DNA from: Nymphaea colorata
Taxonomy: Eukaryota; Streptophyta; Magnoliopsida; Nymphaeales; Nymphaeaceae
Assembly (NCBI RefSeq): GCF_008831285.2
Contig: NC_045139.1
Span: 3,501,704 to 3,565,703, forward strand
DNA length: 64,000 nucleotides
Reading direction: 5' to 3'
In this document: positions 24,532 to 36,513 of the stretch, one piece after another
Layout of the letters: every line of letters starts with the position of its first letter
Position numbering within the stretch: the stretch's first letter is position 1
Program-made: the position numbers and the translations under genes
The notes under the pieces: model-generated
The model's database searches: none
What the model saw: the letters and a program-made list of their open reading frames with translations, nothing else
What the model was told of the DNA's origin: nothing

Positions 24532-27500
24532 ATGGCGTCGTCGCTTCTTCTTCTTCATCTCCATCCTCCTCACTTTTCTTCTCCGATCGCCACTCGAAGG
24601 GATTCCGGCTTTCCGACGCCTCTGATTCCTTCGCCTTTCCGGGTTTCTCTCCGAACAACCAGGCGAAGCGGGAGAGGAAGATGCAGCACCAGCACGAGGC
24701 AGGTACTCCTCCTCTCTTCCCCTCTACAATGTTTTGGTACACAGTGATCGTTTCAGTAGGATTCTTCGAAACTTTGCCACTTTCCCGTCTGATTTGTTTG
24801 GATTTTGAAGAAAAATTCTTCCCTTTTTGCTTCGTTGCTGATGTTTCTCTAATGGAGCGCTCATCTCCTCAGACGACCTCTTGTCCAGCTGACTGCTTAT
24901 ATTCGCAACGTAGCTCTTTCCCTCTAATGGGCAGTATCGTTTGTGTTTTGATCCAGTAGCGAAGTGAGCTTGTCTGAGGAGTTTCAAAGAGATGAACAGT
25001 CTGACGAGCTCAGGATCATGTTATCCGGAGGAGGAACAGGAGGCCACATCTATCCGGCGATAGCAGTCGCCGACGAGATCAAGACTCTGCATCCCACTGC
25101 TCGCTTCCGTTTTGTTGGCAGGCAGTACGGGGTGGAATGGGCGGCCGTTCAGGCCGCTGGGTTCGAGATCGTGGCCATCCAGGCTTATGCTCTAAAGCGT
25201 CCGTTCTTGTCCGTGGCGAATCTTTTGCTCCCTTTCCGGCTCCTGAAGTCTATGGCGGAGAGTTGGAGGATTCTAGATGAGTTCCGGCCGGAGGTCGTCA
25301 TTGGCACCGGCGGATACGTGTCCTTCCCAGTGTGCTTTGTAGCTGCTCTGCGAGGGATAAAGATGGTGATCCAGGAGCAGAACTCACAGGCGGGGCTGGC
25401 AAACTGGGTTCTCTCGGCGTTCGCAACGAAGATCTTCCTGGCGTTCTCATTGTGCGTCCAGTACTTTCCAGCTGACAAGTGCATGGTCACCGGCAATCCC
25501 GTGAGACCGTCTTTGCGGGCATTCGTCTCAAAGGCGGTAGCGAGGACGCATTTCTTCCCTAGCGCGGGGAAATCCGCCAAGACGCCGCAGGTGGTGCTAA
25601 TTCTCGGAGGATCGGCAAAGGCCAACAATGTCAACGTTGCGGTTCTTAATATGTACTCTCAGATGCTGATGGAGCATAAAGATCGCTACATTATCTGGCA
25701 AACGGGGCACGATGGCTTCGATGAAATGGAGAGCCTGGTTAAGGGTCATCGTCGCCTCTCGCTGGTCCCGTAAGTCTCTTGTTCTGTTTTTAGCTTCTTA
25801 GTTCTCTTGGTCGTGGGTATATTTGACTACTCTCGTTCTTGTCGATCTAGAACTACCGGTCCTTCGGATTAGTAAGCATAATTTAGTTTTACTATTTCAT
25901 AGGTCAACACGTAGGTAGGAGAGAAGAGAAGCCATATGGTTCGTGATGTAGGGTCTGCGTAAGTGGCGTTGCAAAATCGTGAACGTATTGGGTATGACAT
26001 TAAGAAAAATCTGAGATATTTCCATGTTCAAATTTTTCAGATTATGAGCATAGCGGTCAAAGGATGACTGTGAATTGGGGGAACTAGGAAACTTTTGTGT
26101 TTCTCACAAATCACAAAGTGAATCACATATTTAGTTACGTCTATCGATCAAAGCCTTGTTGACCTCTTAAACCATGACGCTGCCCTCATATCCATAGAAA
26201 AGGGTTATGCTAGTGCATCTACGCTGGTTCTTTAGACACTATTGCTGCTTTCTTATGGCTTTGTTGGCAAACCTAGTTTGTTTCAGTGTGCTGGTCTTTA
26301 ACAGCAATAAATATTTCACCTTTGCTATGAGTCGTGTTATTTCAGCAGAAGATCATCTAGCTCAGCTTTGCAAATCACGAATAGTAAAAAATAAACTCTT
26401 GCTCAAGATCAAAAGAGAAAATCTGGAGAAAATGAATTGTCATGGTAAAAAAGTGAAGAAACATGCACGCTGTATGTGCATGAGCAATTTTTGTACCAAT
26501 GCTAGTAGATTCTCAGCCATGCACCTCTCTTTGTAGTGGAGGTAGTAGAGATTTTTGCAAGTCCAAATCAATCTTCACCCTAGAAATGCTAACGCTCTGG
26601 CTTACTCACCAACAAGAAATACAAAAAATGCACAGACAGTCTTAAAGTGGCCCATTTTGGTGCATTTTTTGTTGACAGGTAGCTCAGGAGGTCAACATCA
26701 GATGACCAGCTTTGTGGGAAACTATGTCCCCAGTTACATTTTAGTTTGAAAGTTAGACAACCAACTGATAAGTTAGCCTTTTATTCGCTTTTTAAAGCAA
26801 AATCTTAATAGTAATTACAAACGCTATTTTTTGGCTGCTTAATAATTAGAATTTCAAAACCATGACTTGAAGATCAAGGGAAAGCCAAACTTTATCATGC
26901 CACTACCAGTTTAACAAAAATCAAACGTGATTTAACTGGTGATATATCAAATATAGTGGCTGTTTTTCTTTTCCTCAGATAATTTTAATTTTCATTTTTC
27001 ATTGACTTCATTCATGGTATTCTATTTCTGAACTTTGAACTTGTCATTAATTGCTACATAGTTCATAACTGATTGTATAAATTTTCTTCCCTAAACCATC
27101 CTAGTGTCTTTAATTTGCAGTTTTTTGGAGAGGATGGATTTGGCATATGCTGCTGCAGACCTTGTTATTTCCAGGGCAGGTGCAATGACATGCACAGAGA
27201 TCTTGACGACTGGGAAACCTTCTATTCTTGTAGGTTTCACCTTTTTTTTCCCCTAAATTTTCTTATTAATTATCCCAATCTCTTATTTCAAAAAATATTC
27301 CATCAACTTCTAAATTCTCTAGATAGTATCTTCATTTCTCCAAATGCCATGAGTAGTTCAAGACGTAACTTTTAAAGTAGTTGAAAGGGCTTTTTCCATG
27401 TTATGCCTTTTTACTGATGTACAATATTCAATCTATGTGTCTCTGTTACTATTGCGTCTCTGTTTGTTGGATAGAATGCACCTTGTTGTTCGCATGTCTG

Positions 27501-29077
27501 TCAAAGACTCAAAGATGGTGAGAGGAAACTAAAATCATCAGATATTGAACTTTGCAAAATATTTCTTTTTGTCATTCATGATGAGTATAGCTTGCTCATG
27601 GTGTTGCCTGGAGTCCTTCTTCTTGGTGGGATCAGGAAAGGAAAAAAATTACTCATGAATGGTAATACCACTCTGCATGTTGCATCAAGCCAAATGTGGT
27701 TTGGAAGCTTGGAGTGCTGAAAGTGAAGCTGTGCATGTCAAACCTTTGAAATTGAATGGAGTATCAGAACTCGAACCAAATATGCTTGAAAAAAAATACT
27801 GAGTACATATATTCTTGGATTAGCCCAGCCAGAACTTGAAAATGAAGTAAAACAAAAATAGGGAAAAAAAATGCTTGTCTTGAAATTTTATAAATGTACA
27901 ACTTATGAAGTTTCTTTTTTCCATGTTTACTCCTCAACAGTCATAAATTGTATGAATCTACTCATTTCACATCAGATGCGGTCGTTTCCTAAATATTTAC
28001 TATGGAAATAACATATGTACAGATTTCATTATCCATTGCAAGCATAGGTTAGCTATTTAGTCATGGGTAACTCTAAGAGGTTTCACCTGTAGCTGTTGAT
28101 GCATACTCAGAATAACTGTTAGTTTACATATTTTAATAATGTTAGTGGACCTGTATTGCAACTTGGAGACGAAACTGCATTACATTTTTTGACACATTCA
28201 GAATAAATGAATAACCTCCAGCAAGCTTCACATTTCACCATATGAAGCTGGAGCAAAATAGATTTCTTTATTTTCAATTCCAGGAGCCATGAAATTGGCT
28301 GGATTATACTAGATGTATTAGAAATAGGTTCCAATTCTATCATTACTCGTTCAAATGCCCGAACTTTTGCCATGCAGATACCATTACCAGATGTTGCAGA
28401 AGATCACCAAACAAGAAACGCATCTATTATGACAGAGATAGCTGGTTCAATGGTGCTGGACGAGGAGATGCTTGACTCGTCTACACTTAGAGCTGCAATT
28501 GAGGAAATATTAGGTGTGGCATGCTCTTTGAAAATTTTCCAGCATTGATTTGTCATTATGATGAAGAATGCATCAAATTACTTGCACATCCTATACAAGA
28601 CTGGTGATAGTGAACAGTTAGCCTTTGTAAATTTATTTTCAATGGAAATGTTGCAGCATTTTGAAATTGTATGTTTGCTATATACTGAGCCAGCTCATTT
28701 TTTGGTCAAATCATAGTGACCCAGATGTTCTTGCATTTTTATTTTCATGTCTTCTCGAATTAACCAAAACATGGTTTTGATCCTTTGCTATTTTCATTTT
28801 TGCCTTTTCTCATAAACTGTTTCACAGCATAAGCTTGCAACCGCTATACTTTTTAAAAGCTTAAAACAATCTCAACAGTTGATTTAGTGTTGCTAGAACT
28901 TTCTGCAGAATCAAACATGTTTCCCATCTTATTTCTTGCATCTATTATCTATTCACAGGTGATGAGAGCCTCATGACAGAGATGTCTGAGAAATGCTTGA
29001 GGTCAGCAATGCCTGAAGCTTCAAGACAAATAGCCGAGCAGATTCTTTCTCTTGTTGATGTCTCTCACAAACAGTAG
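24532..29077 (+). CDS. MURG: MurG-like UDP-GlcNAc:lipid-linked glycosyltransferase, plastid-targeted
   Basis: Exons: 24532-24702, about 24979-25769, 27121-27229, 28378-28513 and about 28959-29077 (TAG), 441 aa. MurG adds GlcNAc to the lipid-linked MurNAc-pentapeptide (lipid I to lipid II) in peptidoglycan synthesis. Visible motifs, in order: Gly-rich GGGTGGH (about 74-80), [45 protein letters not shown], then [19 protein letters not shown] with TEI, GKPSILIPLP and EDHQTRNA. These are the two GT-B lobes and the C-lobe UDP-GlcNAc site. Residues 1 to about 57 are Ser/Arg/Thr-rich and nearly free of acids, as in chloroplast transit peptides. It resembles Arabidopsis At1g73740. The first intron is uncertain: the strongest-looking acceptor (CAG at 24954-24956) puts the core out of frame, so I chose the in-frame acceptor ending at 24978 (24982 is equally possible). 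Exon-5 start may be off by one base. Confidence 0.9.
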
Positions 29078-29997
29078 AAACAAAGTATGTAACTGTTTGT
29101 CACATCTTTCCCGAAACTACCATTTTTTGGATCTATGTCTGATTATAGTAGAGAATTAGAATGACATTTAGATTTACTTGGGCTTATGGACTTACTATTG
29201 CTTGTAGATGGAAATCTTTGCCTATTTTTGGTGATCATTCTTAATCTAGAACTTCTTAGGGGTAAACTTGTCAGGAACAATTGAGATTAAGGTCAGCTAG
29301 TGTAGGAGTTCTTTGCTTTCTCGCATTCATGGTTTTCCTGTCAAACTTTGTCCAACAAGGTGCTTAGTGCTCACTTATGTCTATATTGAAGCATTGGTAT
29401 GTTCGCTCCAAAAGTTATTATGGTTTTACTCTACACACGTTGTCAATGGTACGGTCGGAAAAAGCAAAAAAAGTTTGAACCAGCTTTCAAACAGTATGGC
29501 TTGTGGGCACAAAACTGTGGCACTTTTCTTAGCCTCAATCAGGCAATCATGCTTTATCTCTCTGTTTCTTGCACTGCACTTGCTTTCAATGGGTCTCTCT
29601 CTCTGTCTCAATACATTTAAAATGCCTTGTTAGATAATAAAAGCCAACTATGGATGATATGAATTTTCCTGAACTATGGATGGTAAGAAAGAAGCCAGGT
29701 TCATTTTTTTAAGGAATTCTAGAAAAGGTTGCTGGTGGACGTTTCCAGACACATATGTTGCTGATGTCCAAACCTGTGATTCTTTGCTGATCTGGAACTT
29801 TTGTTTCTATCTATCCTGCACTTTAATATAGGAAGTACAAAAGAATTTCATGAACAGAACCATATAGTTCAATTCCTGGAAAATAAAAATGCTGACATTA
29901 GATGGACAGTTAGTAGGTTTTATTTGCTTTCTAAAATCTTGTACATGAAAAACATACTCATGCTACTGTTAGAAACATGTAAACTTGTGGATAATAT

Positions 29998-30036
<39 letters not shown>

Positions 30037-30189
30037 CACACTCTCTCTCTCTCTCTCTCTCTCTCCCTCTCTCTCTCTCTCCCTCTCCAAATTTTATTCA
30101 CAAAGCAGGTACTTACAGAGAAATCAAAGAATAGGGACTGGAACATCAATAGGCTAACACAAGCTGCTCCAGCAGGCCACCGGGGAAGA
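29078..30189. other. 3' flank of the MurG-like gene and spacer
   Basis: AT-rich non-coding sequence with no recognisable gene. It contains a CT/TA compound microsatellite at 29999-30086. Confidence 0.5.
29999..30086. repeat. Compound (CT)(TA)(CT)n microsatellite
   Basis: CT runs flank a central TA/CA block. Confidence 0.95.
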
Positions 30190-31600
30190 GATTATAAAGA
30201 GAAATGGTCCCACTCTAGTTTGACCAACTTTGCATGGGAACTAACACCATACTTCTTGTCTCCTCTCCTGAACTTCTAAGACTGAATATGCAAGTCTACG
30301 GAACTGAGCAAGGGACTCTATATCTTCTGAGAATACCTGCTAGGAGACAATTAGGTTTCCTCATCTTGATTATCCAGTCTCTGGAGGAGCAATTGGTGGC
30401 AACTTCCTCCCTCTCTAGAATCTATTTTCTACAACGATAGACGCACACCAAGAAGCTCTAGGGATCACGTCTGAAGACCAGAAGCTTTCCTCCATCCTTT
30501 CACTGGGGATTTGGTTCTCATCAACTTCAAATGCTCGCATGATCTACTTTAATGGAAGGGAAAGCTGACCACCAGATTCTATCTACTTTCTCACATCTAG
30601 TCAACTCACGAGGAGCAAGTGGCGGAAGATCTCATCTGATCCAATCCCCCACACTCCTAGCAACCATCCCCTCTCTAATGACCATCTTATAACCTTCCCC
30701 ACTTTATCGAAATCCTCTGGACTAATTAAGTTTATCAGCACATCTTATCCCCATAGCTCTGCGCCACAACTTGATTTCCTTATTTCACATAAAACCAAGT
30801 TGAGGTAAATGTGACAACCTTTTTGAATGATTTAATTCCATATCCTTGCACATGTACGCTTTGAGATTACCTAATAAAAAGGGAGACCAAAGTAGTTACT
30901 CAGCACCCTACCTTCTTGCCACTGAAAGATGGAGAAAATATGCATCTTTCTCTGCTCCATGTAACCTGAGTGCCAGAAAAGCTTGGGATTCTTTGAATTC
31001 ACTGCCATCATAGCTTTCTCTTCAAACTCTCTCTGAACTGCTTAACTACATGAGCACTACTTTTTCGCCTTCACAGAAAAGCAAAATATCATCTACAAAG
31101 AAAAGAGAGTGAAGACAGCTAAACCTCTAGGAGCTCTTGAAAGCTGGAGTCTTCCACCATCCATCCGTTCCTCCCTGCACATGCCTTGCTGATGCTTCCA
31201 TTGTCAGAATAAATACATAACGGGAGAGGGGAGCCTTTTTGTCAGATTCCTCTACTCGTCTCAATATAAACTTCCATTCACTAGTACTACCATCTAAACC
31301 AACACACAGCAGAATCCTCTTCACTGAACCTTGAGAGAAACTCAGAACCTCCAAAAAATTCCTTAGAAACTTCCAATTTAGCTGCTCATATGCCTTGGAT
31401 AAATCTAATTTCATGCTCATGGAAGACCCCTTCGATGCCTGCAAGAAATGAAATATTTCTTGAGAAAGGATTACAATATATACAATGAATGACCCTTCCT
31501 TGGACGAAAGCTCCTTGAATTACCCCAACCACCAGCTTAGGCATCATGGGTTTAATCCTACTAGCAATCACCTTTGAGGTGAATAGTCAAGGAACTACAT
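30190..31600 (-). mobile_element. Decayed LINE (non-LTR retrotransposon) reverse-transcriptase fragment
   Basis: On the - strand, three pieces occur in the order expected for a plant L1-type reverse transcriptase. The first is RIKPMMPKLV...QGAFVQGR (31571 to about 31500), the conserved 'fingers' block. The second is MKLDLSKAYEQLNWKFL (about 31414-31364), the block with the first catalytic Asp. The third is LSRYVFILTMEA (about 31229-31194). The first two are in different frames, so a frameshift lies near 31440. Further down, about 30900, a NYFGLPF-like stretch recalls the family's YLGLP motif. No endonuclease domain, intact open frame, poly(A) tail or target duplication is visible, so this is a 5'-truncated, dead copy. 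Confidence 0.7.
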
Positions 31601-32890
31601 GGAGAAATAGGTCAATAAACCGAAAAAATTTGAACTCCTTGTTTGTTTGGAACAAGAACAGAAGCATTCAGTTGATCGTTTTGACGAGTTTTCTAGAGAA
31701 GAAAAAATTGTGGATGGTTACATCACTACAAAGAACTGCCCAAAACTTCTTAAATCCTGCATTAGCGGAACCAAAAGTTGTAGTTCCACTCCCTCTCCAA
31801 AAAACGAGGTAAAAAATTTAGCATGTTCTCACTACTCTTTTCTGTATTCTTTCATTCTTTGATTAATAAGCGAGGGATGCCAGCTCCCAGCAGATTTGCT
31901 CGGGAATTAGCATGTTCTAGGTCTGCATCTTTCCGATCCATGCCGTAGGTTCTAGTAAATGACATAATGCCTCATCTAGCCCATATAGCTGCTCAAAGGA
32001 TTTCCAAGCCTTACTAATACTTTCTCAATCAATTAATAACGAGCCCATCTGATCAAGGAGCTCCAATTGTCACTTGCCTTTTACGCAAACTTGGTAGAAT
32101 TAAAAAAAAAAACGAAGTGGAAACTAACATTATCTTCTCAACGAGCTGTTTATTAAATGAAATCACTTTTTTTAATACAAAATGATAAAAGTACCCCTCA
32201 TAAAGAACCACTCTTCCCTTAGATGGAAAAAAGACATTTTTCTTCCTAAAAGGGATTTTTTTTTTTTCATTTTATATCAACAACTAATATTTTGTTTTGT
32301 TAGGTAGTTCTTTAAGAATTTCTCTTAAAGTTGAGCGTCTATTTGTTAGCCTTCAAAAGTTGTATGGTAGTTTGTTATTGCCGACATGTTACGCAATTTG
32401 TTCAAATTTGTATTTTTATCTCTATCTTAATCCTCCAATGGCGTTCTTCTTCATGAATTTGTCTGGTTCTTGCTGAAACACTTTCTCTAGATTCCTTGAA
32501 TTCAAAGATATACGAAAAACCTGCTACGCTTCTTTGCAAAGGATTTCTTCAAGCTTCTTCTCTTCATTGTCCACTCTCACCAGAAACTTCCCATTACCTA
32601 TGATACAAGATCTAAGGTTTGTAAGCCTTTTCCACAACTTCTTTAAGAGCCCAAAGAATGAAAGGGTAAGCCATTGAGGGTCTTCATAATCCACCAACGA
32701 TGCGACCGATCAAAGCAAACTGGAATGACATGCATGTTCATCTTCTTGTTTCACCATTCTGCCGAATGGAGCTCTTTCTTTCTCTTCTCTATTTACAAAT
32801 GTCGAAGGAGTCATATTTACTACTCTCTAGTCTTTGTTAATTAAAGGGCTAGAGGACCCCCTTCCATTGGAAAAAAAAGATATTTAGGAC

Positions 32891-33090
32891 GTGTTTGGTT
32901 TATGGTGGATCTGAGATCCCGGATAATATGAGATCTCCATCTCAGGTTTATAGCTTTAAGGTCAGACACCTCCATTCAATCTTAAATCTAAGATTTTTAC
33001 ATGTAACTTGGATTTAAGATCATTGGTTTAAACAAACTAAAGATCCTACAATACACACCTTTGAATGCAAATTCATAGTTAATCAAACAC
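32891..33090. mobile_element. MITE-like element of about 200 bp
   Basis: The left end GTGTTTGGTTTA and the right end TTAATCAAACAC are inverted repeats of 12 bp with two mismatches. The interior is AT-rich, rich in GATCT/AGATC words and non-coding. I could not identify a clean target-site duplication, so the exact borders are approximate. Confidence 0.5.
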
Positions 33091-33848
33091 TACTCACTGT
33101 CTATATGATAACGAAGAGGCACCAAGAAGCTATGAATTGCATGTAAGTCTGACAAATTTCTTAATCTTACAAGAAGCAATGGTTATACTGAACAAAGACA
33201 GAGGAAGGTAAGGATCAGGAATTATTACACGGAGAAAATCAGCTTCTCTACTTCCAAGTAGTAATCACTATAAATACGATCCGCGTTTCCCATACGAGCA
33301 GAAATAAAGGCAGAGGTCATGTTCTTGTCTGTTTATATCATGTCAGACAGGCGTACAGTACGAGAGACAATCGGCCTCGCAAAATTAAACGTTTGGCATG
33401 GCTACATTGCTATCATATTGTGTGCATGTGTTGCAGCCCAGCAGTGAGCTAGGCAATTAGGCAGCTATTTGTATGCGTGAGATTGGGTCGAACTGTCTGG
33501 TAGTCAGCTTTAATTGTGCTGTAAACATCAGTTACTATCAAGAAAATATATGGTATCAGCCTTAGTTCTATATTAATATCATATTAAAAACGAACATAAA
33601 AAAACGTGTTCCTTTTGTGTTTTTTAGTTTCTTTTATTTTTTGGCCTTATATATATGTGTGTGTGTGTGTGTTTAGTACCAGATTTTTTTTTTTATATTT
33701 TCTCACATGTTCTTTTAGGATATTTCCTTTCTTAACTTTTTTTAGAACATTTGAACATTTTCTCCACATTTTTCTGAGAAAAAAACCTGACCTGAAAAAA
33801 AAGCCTTACCTTTTAATACCTTAAAAGGATATTTGATATTTGTGACAA

Positions 33849-33851
<3 letters not shown>

Positions 33852-33915
<64 letters not shown>
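33852..33915. repeat. (TA)n microsatellite
   Basis: About 32 uninterrupted TA units. Confidence 0.95.
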
Positions 33916-33918
<3 letters not shown>

Positions 33919-34865
33919 CATACAAGTTTTTGAAGATTTTAGAAATCTTTGATGCGAAACTTTTGTTACAAATCTTATCACAGGGATGAAATTGTTATGA
34001 TTTGGATACGAACCTCGCCCATTTGAGTGACCCAAACGTCATGTTAAAATATTGGTTAGCATCATAACTAGTTTCATAAACCTTAGTCATGATTTTGTTT
34101 CTGGGATTTTTTGTCACTTTCAGCAGCTAGGAATGATTGTCAGAAATCTAAACAAAAATGGGCTCTAGGCCCGGATCGAGGCCGGAACCTTGCAGTTTAG
34201 AGTTCAGATTGAAGAAGGGTGGTAAATCTTGTAGCTTCATCATCTTCTATTATTTTCTGTCATTCACTTTTCCGTTGATGTAAGTGGGACAAAGGAATGA
34301 AACTTGGTTATATACAATCAGTATACCAAAGTACATATTTACAAAAGGTTGCATGTTTCTTGATCTTACATCGGTTTTTGAAGATGCCCTCTCTATATTG
34401 ATCTCGGATTCTTCGATAATTTCAGCTGCTGTGGCCCCACTGAGATCCAATTATTGCTTCTCTTCCATTCTCCTCCTAAATGCTCTCCAATCATAAGAAA
34501 ATCAGTTCTTTTGTGGGAAAAAACATGATTGATGAGCTATGTCTTATCATGGTTGTTGCGGTGTGTTATGAACAAGCGCGCCAGAATTTTTTGTTATGAG
34601 GGGGCCGAATTATAGTTTTAAAATTTGAACAAGAGTTAGAAATATGATTTCCAAATTTGTATATAGGACAAATAACATTTTATAAAATTTACATGTAAAC
34701 TTTTGGGCACTCAACTTATTATATAGTCGGGCCTGATGTTTTATTTAGGGCTGCACACGAGCCGAGCTGAGCCTGTGCTTGGCCAGCTCGAGCTCGAAAA
34801 ATACTCGAGCTCAGCTCGAGCCGAGCTCCTTATAACAAGCTCGAGCTCAACTCGTTTAGTTCAAT

Positions 34866-35071
34866 TACTTCAGAGCTTTCGGCTGTCCCCAATTCGCTTA
34901 ACAAGAAGTAAGAGTTGGGAAGGGGAGAAAGAGGGGAGCCGGCCGCTCAGCTCCTTCAACCTCTGGATACTTCAGAGCTCTTCGGCTGTCCCCACTTCGC
35001 TCAACAAGAAGTAGGAGTTGGGAAGAGGAGAAAGAGGGGAGCTGGCCGCTCAGCTCCTTCTCAACCTCTGG
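34866..35071. repeat. Tandem duplication, about 102-bp unit x2
   Basis: Unit 1 (34866-34967) and unit 2 (34968-about 35071) both start TACTTCAGAGCT and share CGGCTGTCCCC, ACAAGAAGTA, AGAGTTGGGA (or GGAGTTGGGA) and GCCGCTCAGCTCCTTC. A few substitutions separate them. Confidence 0.85.
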
Positions 35072-35417
35072 ACTCCATTTGTTGCTGCGAAGGAGGTCCG
35101 CCACAAGCTCGACTGGAGAAGTATCAACGCTGAGGGAGCGATGAGAGAAGCTTCCGTTTCTGCGTTGAAGCAGAGAAGAGGAAGGAAGGAGGCCAAGCGA
35201 CGTATTCCTCATCCGGCGTCGCCGGAGGACTCACTGGACTCACGCCAAGGTGTTCTCTAAGAAGATTTGTCTCCAAACAATTTCTAGAGGGCATCAAACA
35301 TCCCCAAAGTATACTTTTATTAAGATAACAAGGGAAACGAAAAACTCTCGTTTGTGAAGACGAGAAGTTGAGAAGGGAAAGAGCCGACGGAAGAGAGAGA
35401 TTAGTTTGAAAGACGGA

Positions 35418-35500
<83 letters not shown>
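35418..35500. repeat. (TA)n microsatellite
   Basis: About 41 uninterrupted TA units, the longest array in the window. Confidence 0.95.
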
Positions 35501-35502
<2 letters not shown>

Positions 35503-35667
35503 TGCCCTCGGTAAACAGTTTTTACCTTAAACCGGTGAACCGGTTTGATGAACTGGTTTATACAATTCAGTTAAATAACAAGTCGAGTTGAGTTTAAACG
35601 AGTCGAGTTCTTGCAACTCGAACTCGACTCGTTTATAGTTTTCGAGCTCGAGCCCAAGTTTTGCATC

Positions 35668-35945
35668 TTTGTTGGGTCTCTATGTCGCTGCCACCTTGGC
35701 GGAACACTGTTCTACTAACAGCCTTAAGCCAGACGTATCCTCGTTGGGTCTCTATATCACTGCCGCCTTGGCGGAACATGCTGCACACTTGCTTCCTGCC
35801 TGCCCATTCGAGCTATGCCCCTTGGCTTGCATGTAGAGCTCACCCCTTTTTGGTTCATGAGCATAGCCCTTCGCAGGTCGAACTGGTGACATGCTGCACA
35901 CTTGCCTCCTGCCTGCCCATTTGAGCTATGCTCCTTGGGCGGGCA
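35668..35945. repeat. Two interspersed pairs of direct repeats
   Basis: GTTGGGTCTCTATGTCGCTG at 35671 recurs as GTTGGGTCTCTATATCACTG at 35741, each followed by CCTTGGCGGAACA. ATGCTGCACACTTGCTTCCT at 35778 recurs as ATGCTGCACACTTGCCTCCT at 35890, each followed by GCCTGCCCATT and GAGCTATGC. GC content is higher than in the surroundings; origin unknown. Confidence 0.75.
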
Positions 35946-36254
35946 TGCTGTTGATACTGTCCTAGTTGGTTCCGCCACTGACTTAATCCAAACTATAACT
36001 ATCCATGATTCCTGAATCTGCTAAGCCTAGTCACCCTCACTTTCTAGTTGCTATATCCAGATCATGTGAGCCTAAATGTTCAATTCGTGTTCACCTTTCT
36101 GAGATAAAGTTCTTTCTGTATCTCTATGTTAACAGTAGCCCTCACCTTTGATGCTTTTTTAATGTCTGCTCTGTGGGGCCACTCCCATAACTTTTGCTTG
36201 AGTGAAGACTAGAAGTTGCCCACAATCACCAGTCCTGCTGGGGTCTTGTTAACG

Positions 36255-36444
36255 TGTAACACCCCAGAAGTTTAATCCCGTATCGAAGATTGTGAGGGAT
36301 CTTCAATGGTTTATAAAGGGAGACTTTAATGAGATGATTGTCCTGGTTCCTAACTTTTTTAGGATTGAAACCGAAACTGCTAGGGGACGGGTTGGGATCC
36401 GTCGAACCAGGGGCTCGAGCTCAGGAGTGGGTCGGGTTGTTATA
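36255..36444 (+). repeat. TRIM-like 5' LTR
   Basis: 190-bp repeat starting TGTAACACC and ending GTTGTTATA, followed by the primer-binding site. Confidence 0.7.
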
Positions 36445-36513
36445 GTAGTATCAGAGCAGGTTCAACACTCGGACCTGGGTACCACACGCGCAGACATGTG
36501 CCTTAAGGGGAGG

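Larger units (their letters stand above)
31601..34740. other. Gene-poor spacer
   Basis: No gene assembled. It contains a MITE-like element (32891-33090), a (TA)n array (33852-33915) and a short TG run at about 33653-33671. Remaining sequence is AT-rich with short random open frames. Confidence 0.5.
34743..35660. mobile_element. Element bounded by GAGCTC/ACTCG-rich inverted ends
   Basis: The left end (about 34743-34865) is packed with GAGCTCGAGC-type words and reads AACAAGCTCGAGCTCAACTC near its inner edge. The right end (about 35575-35660) carries ACAAGTCGAGTTGAG, CTCGAACTCGACTCG and TTTTCGAGCTCGAGC. Such degenerate CGAGCTCG subterminal repeats, with a GGGCTGCACACGAGC start, look like the ends of plant non-autonomous DNA elements, perhaps hAT-like. 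Inside are a 102-bp tandem duplication, Arg/Glu-rich GC-richer sequence (about 35080-35260) and a long (TA)n array. No transposase is recognisable. Confidence 0.5.

Noticed and set aside
25185-25634. 149-codon - strand frame
   Set aside because: Antisense shadow of the MurG-like exon 2.
36441-36460. tRNA gene candidate at TATCAGAGC
   Set aside because: Only the primer-binding complement is present, not a cloverleaf; it belongs to the TRIM-like element.
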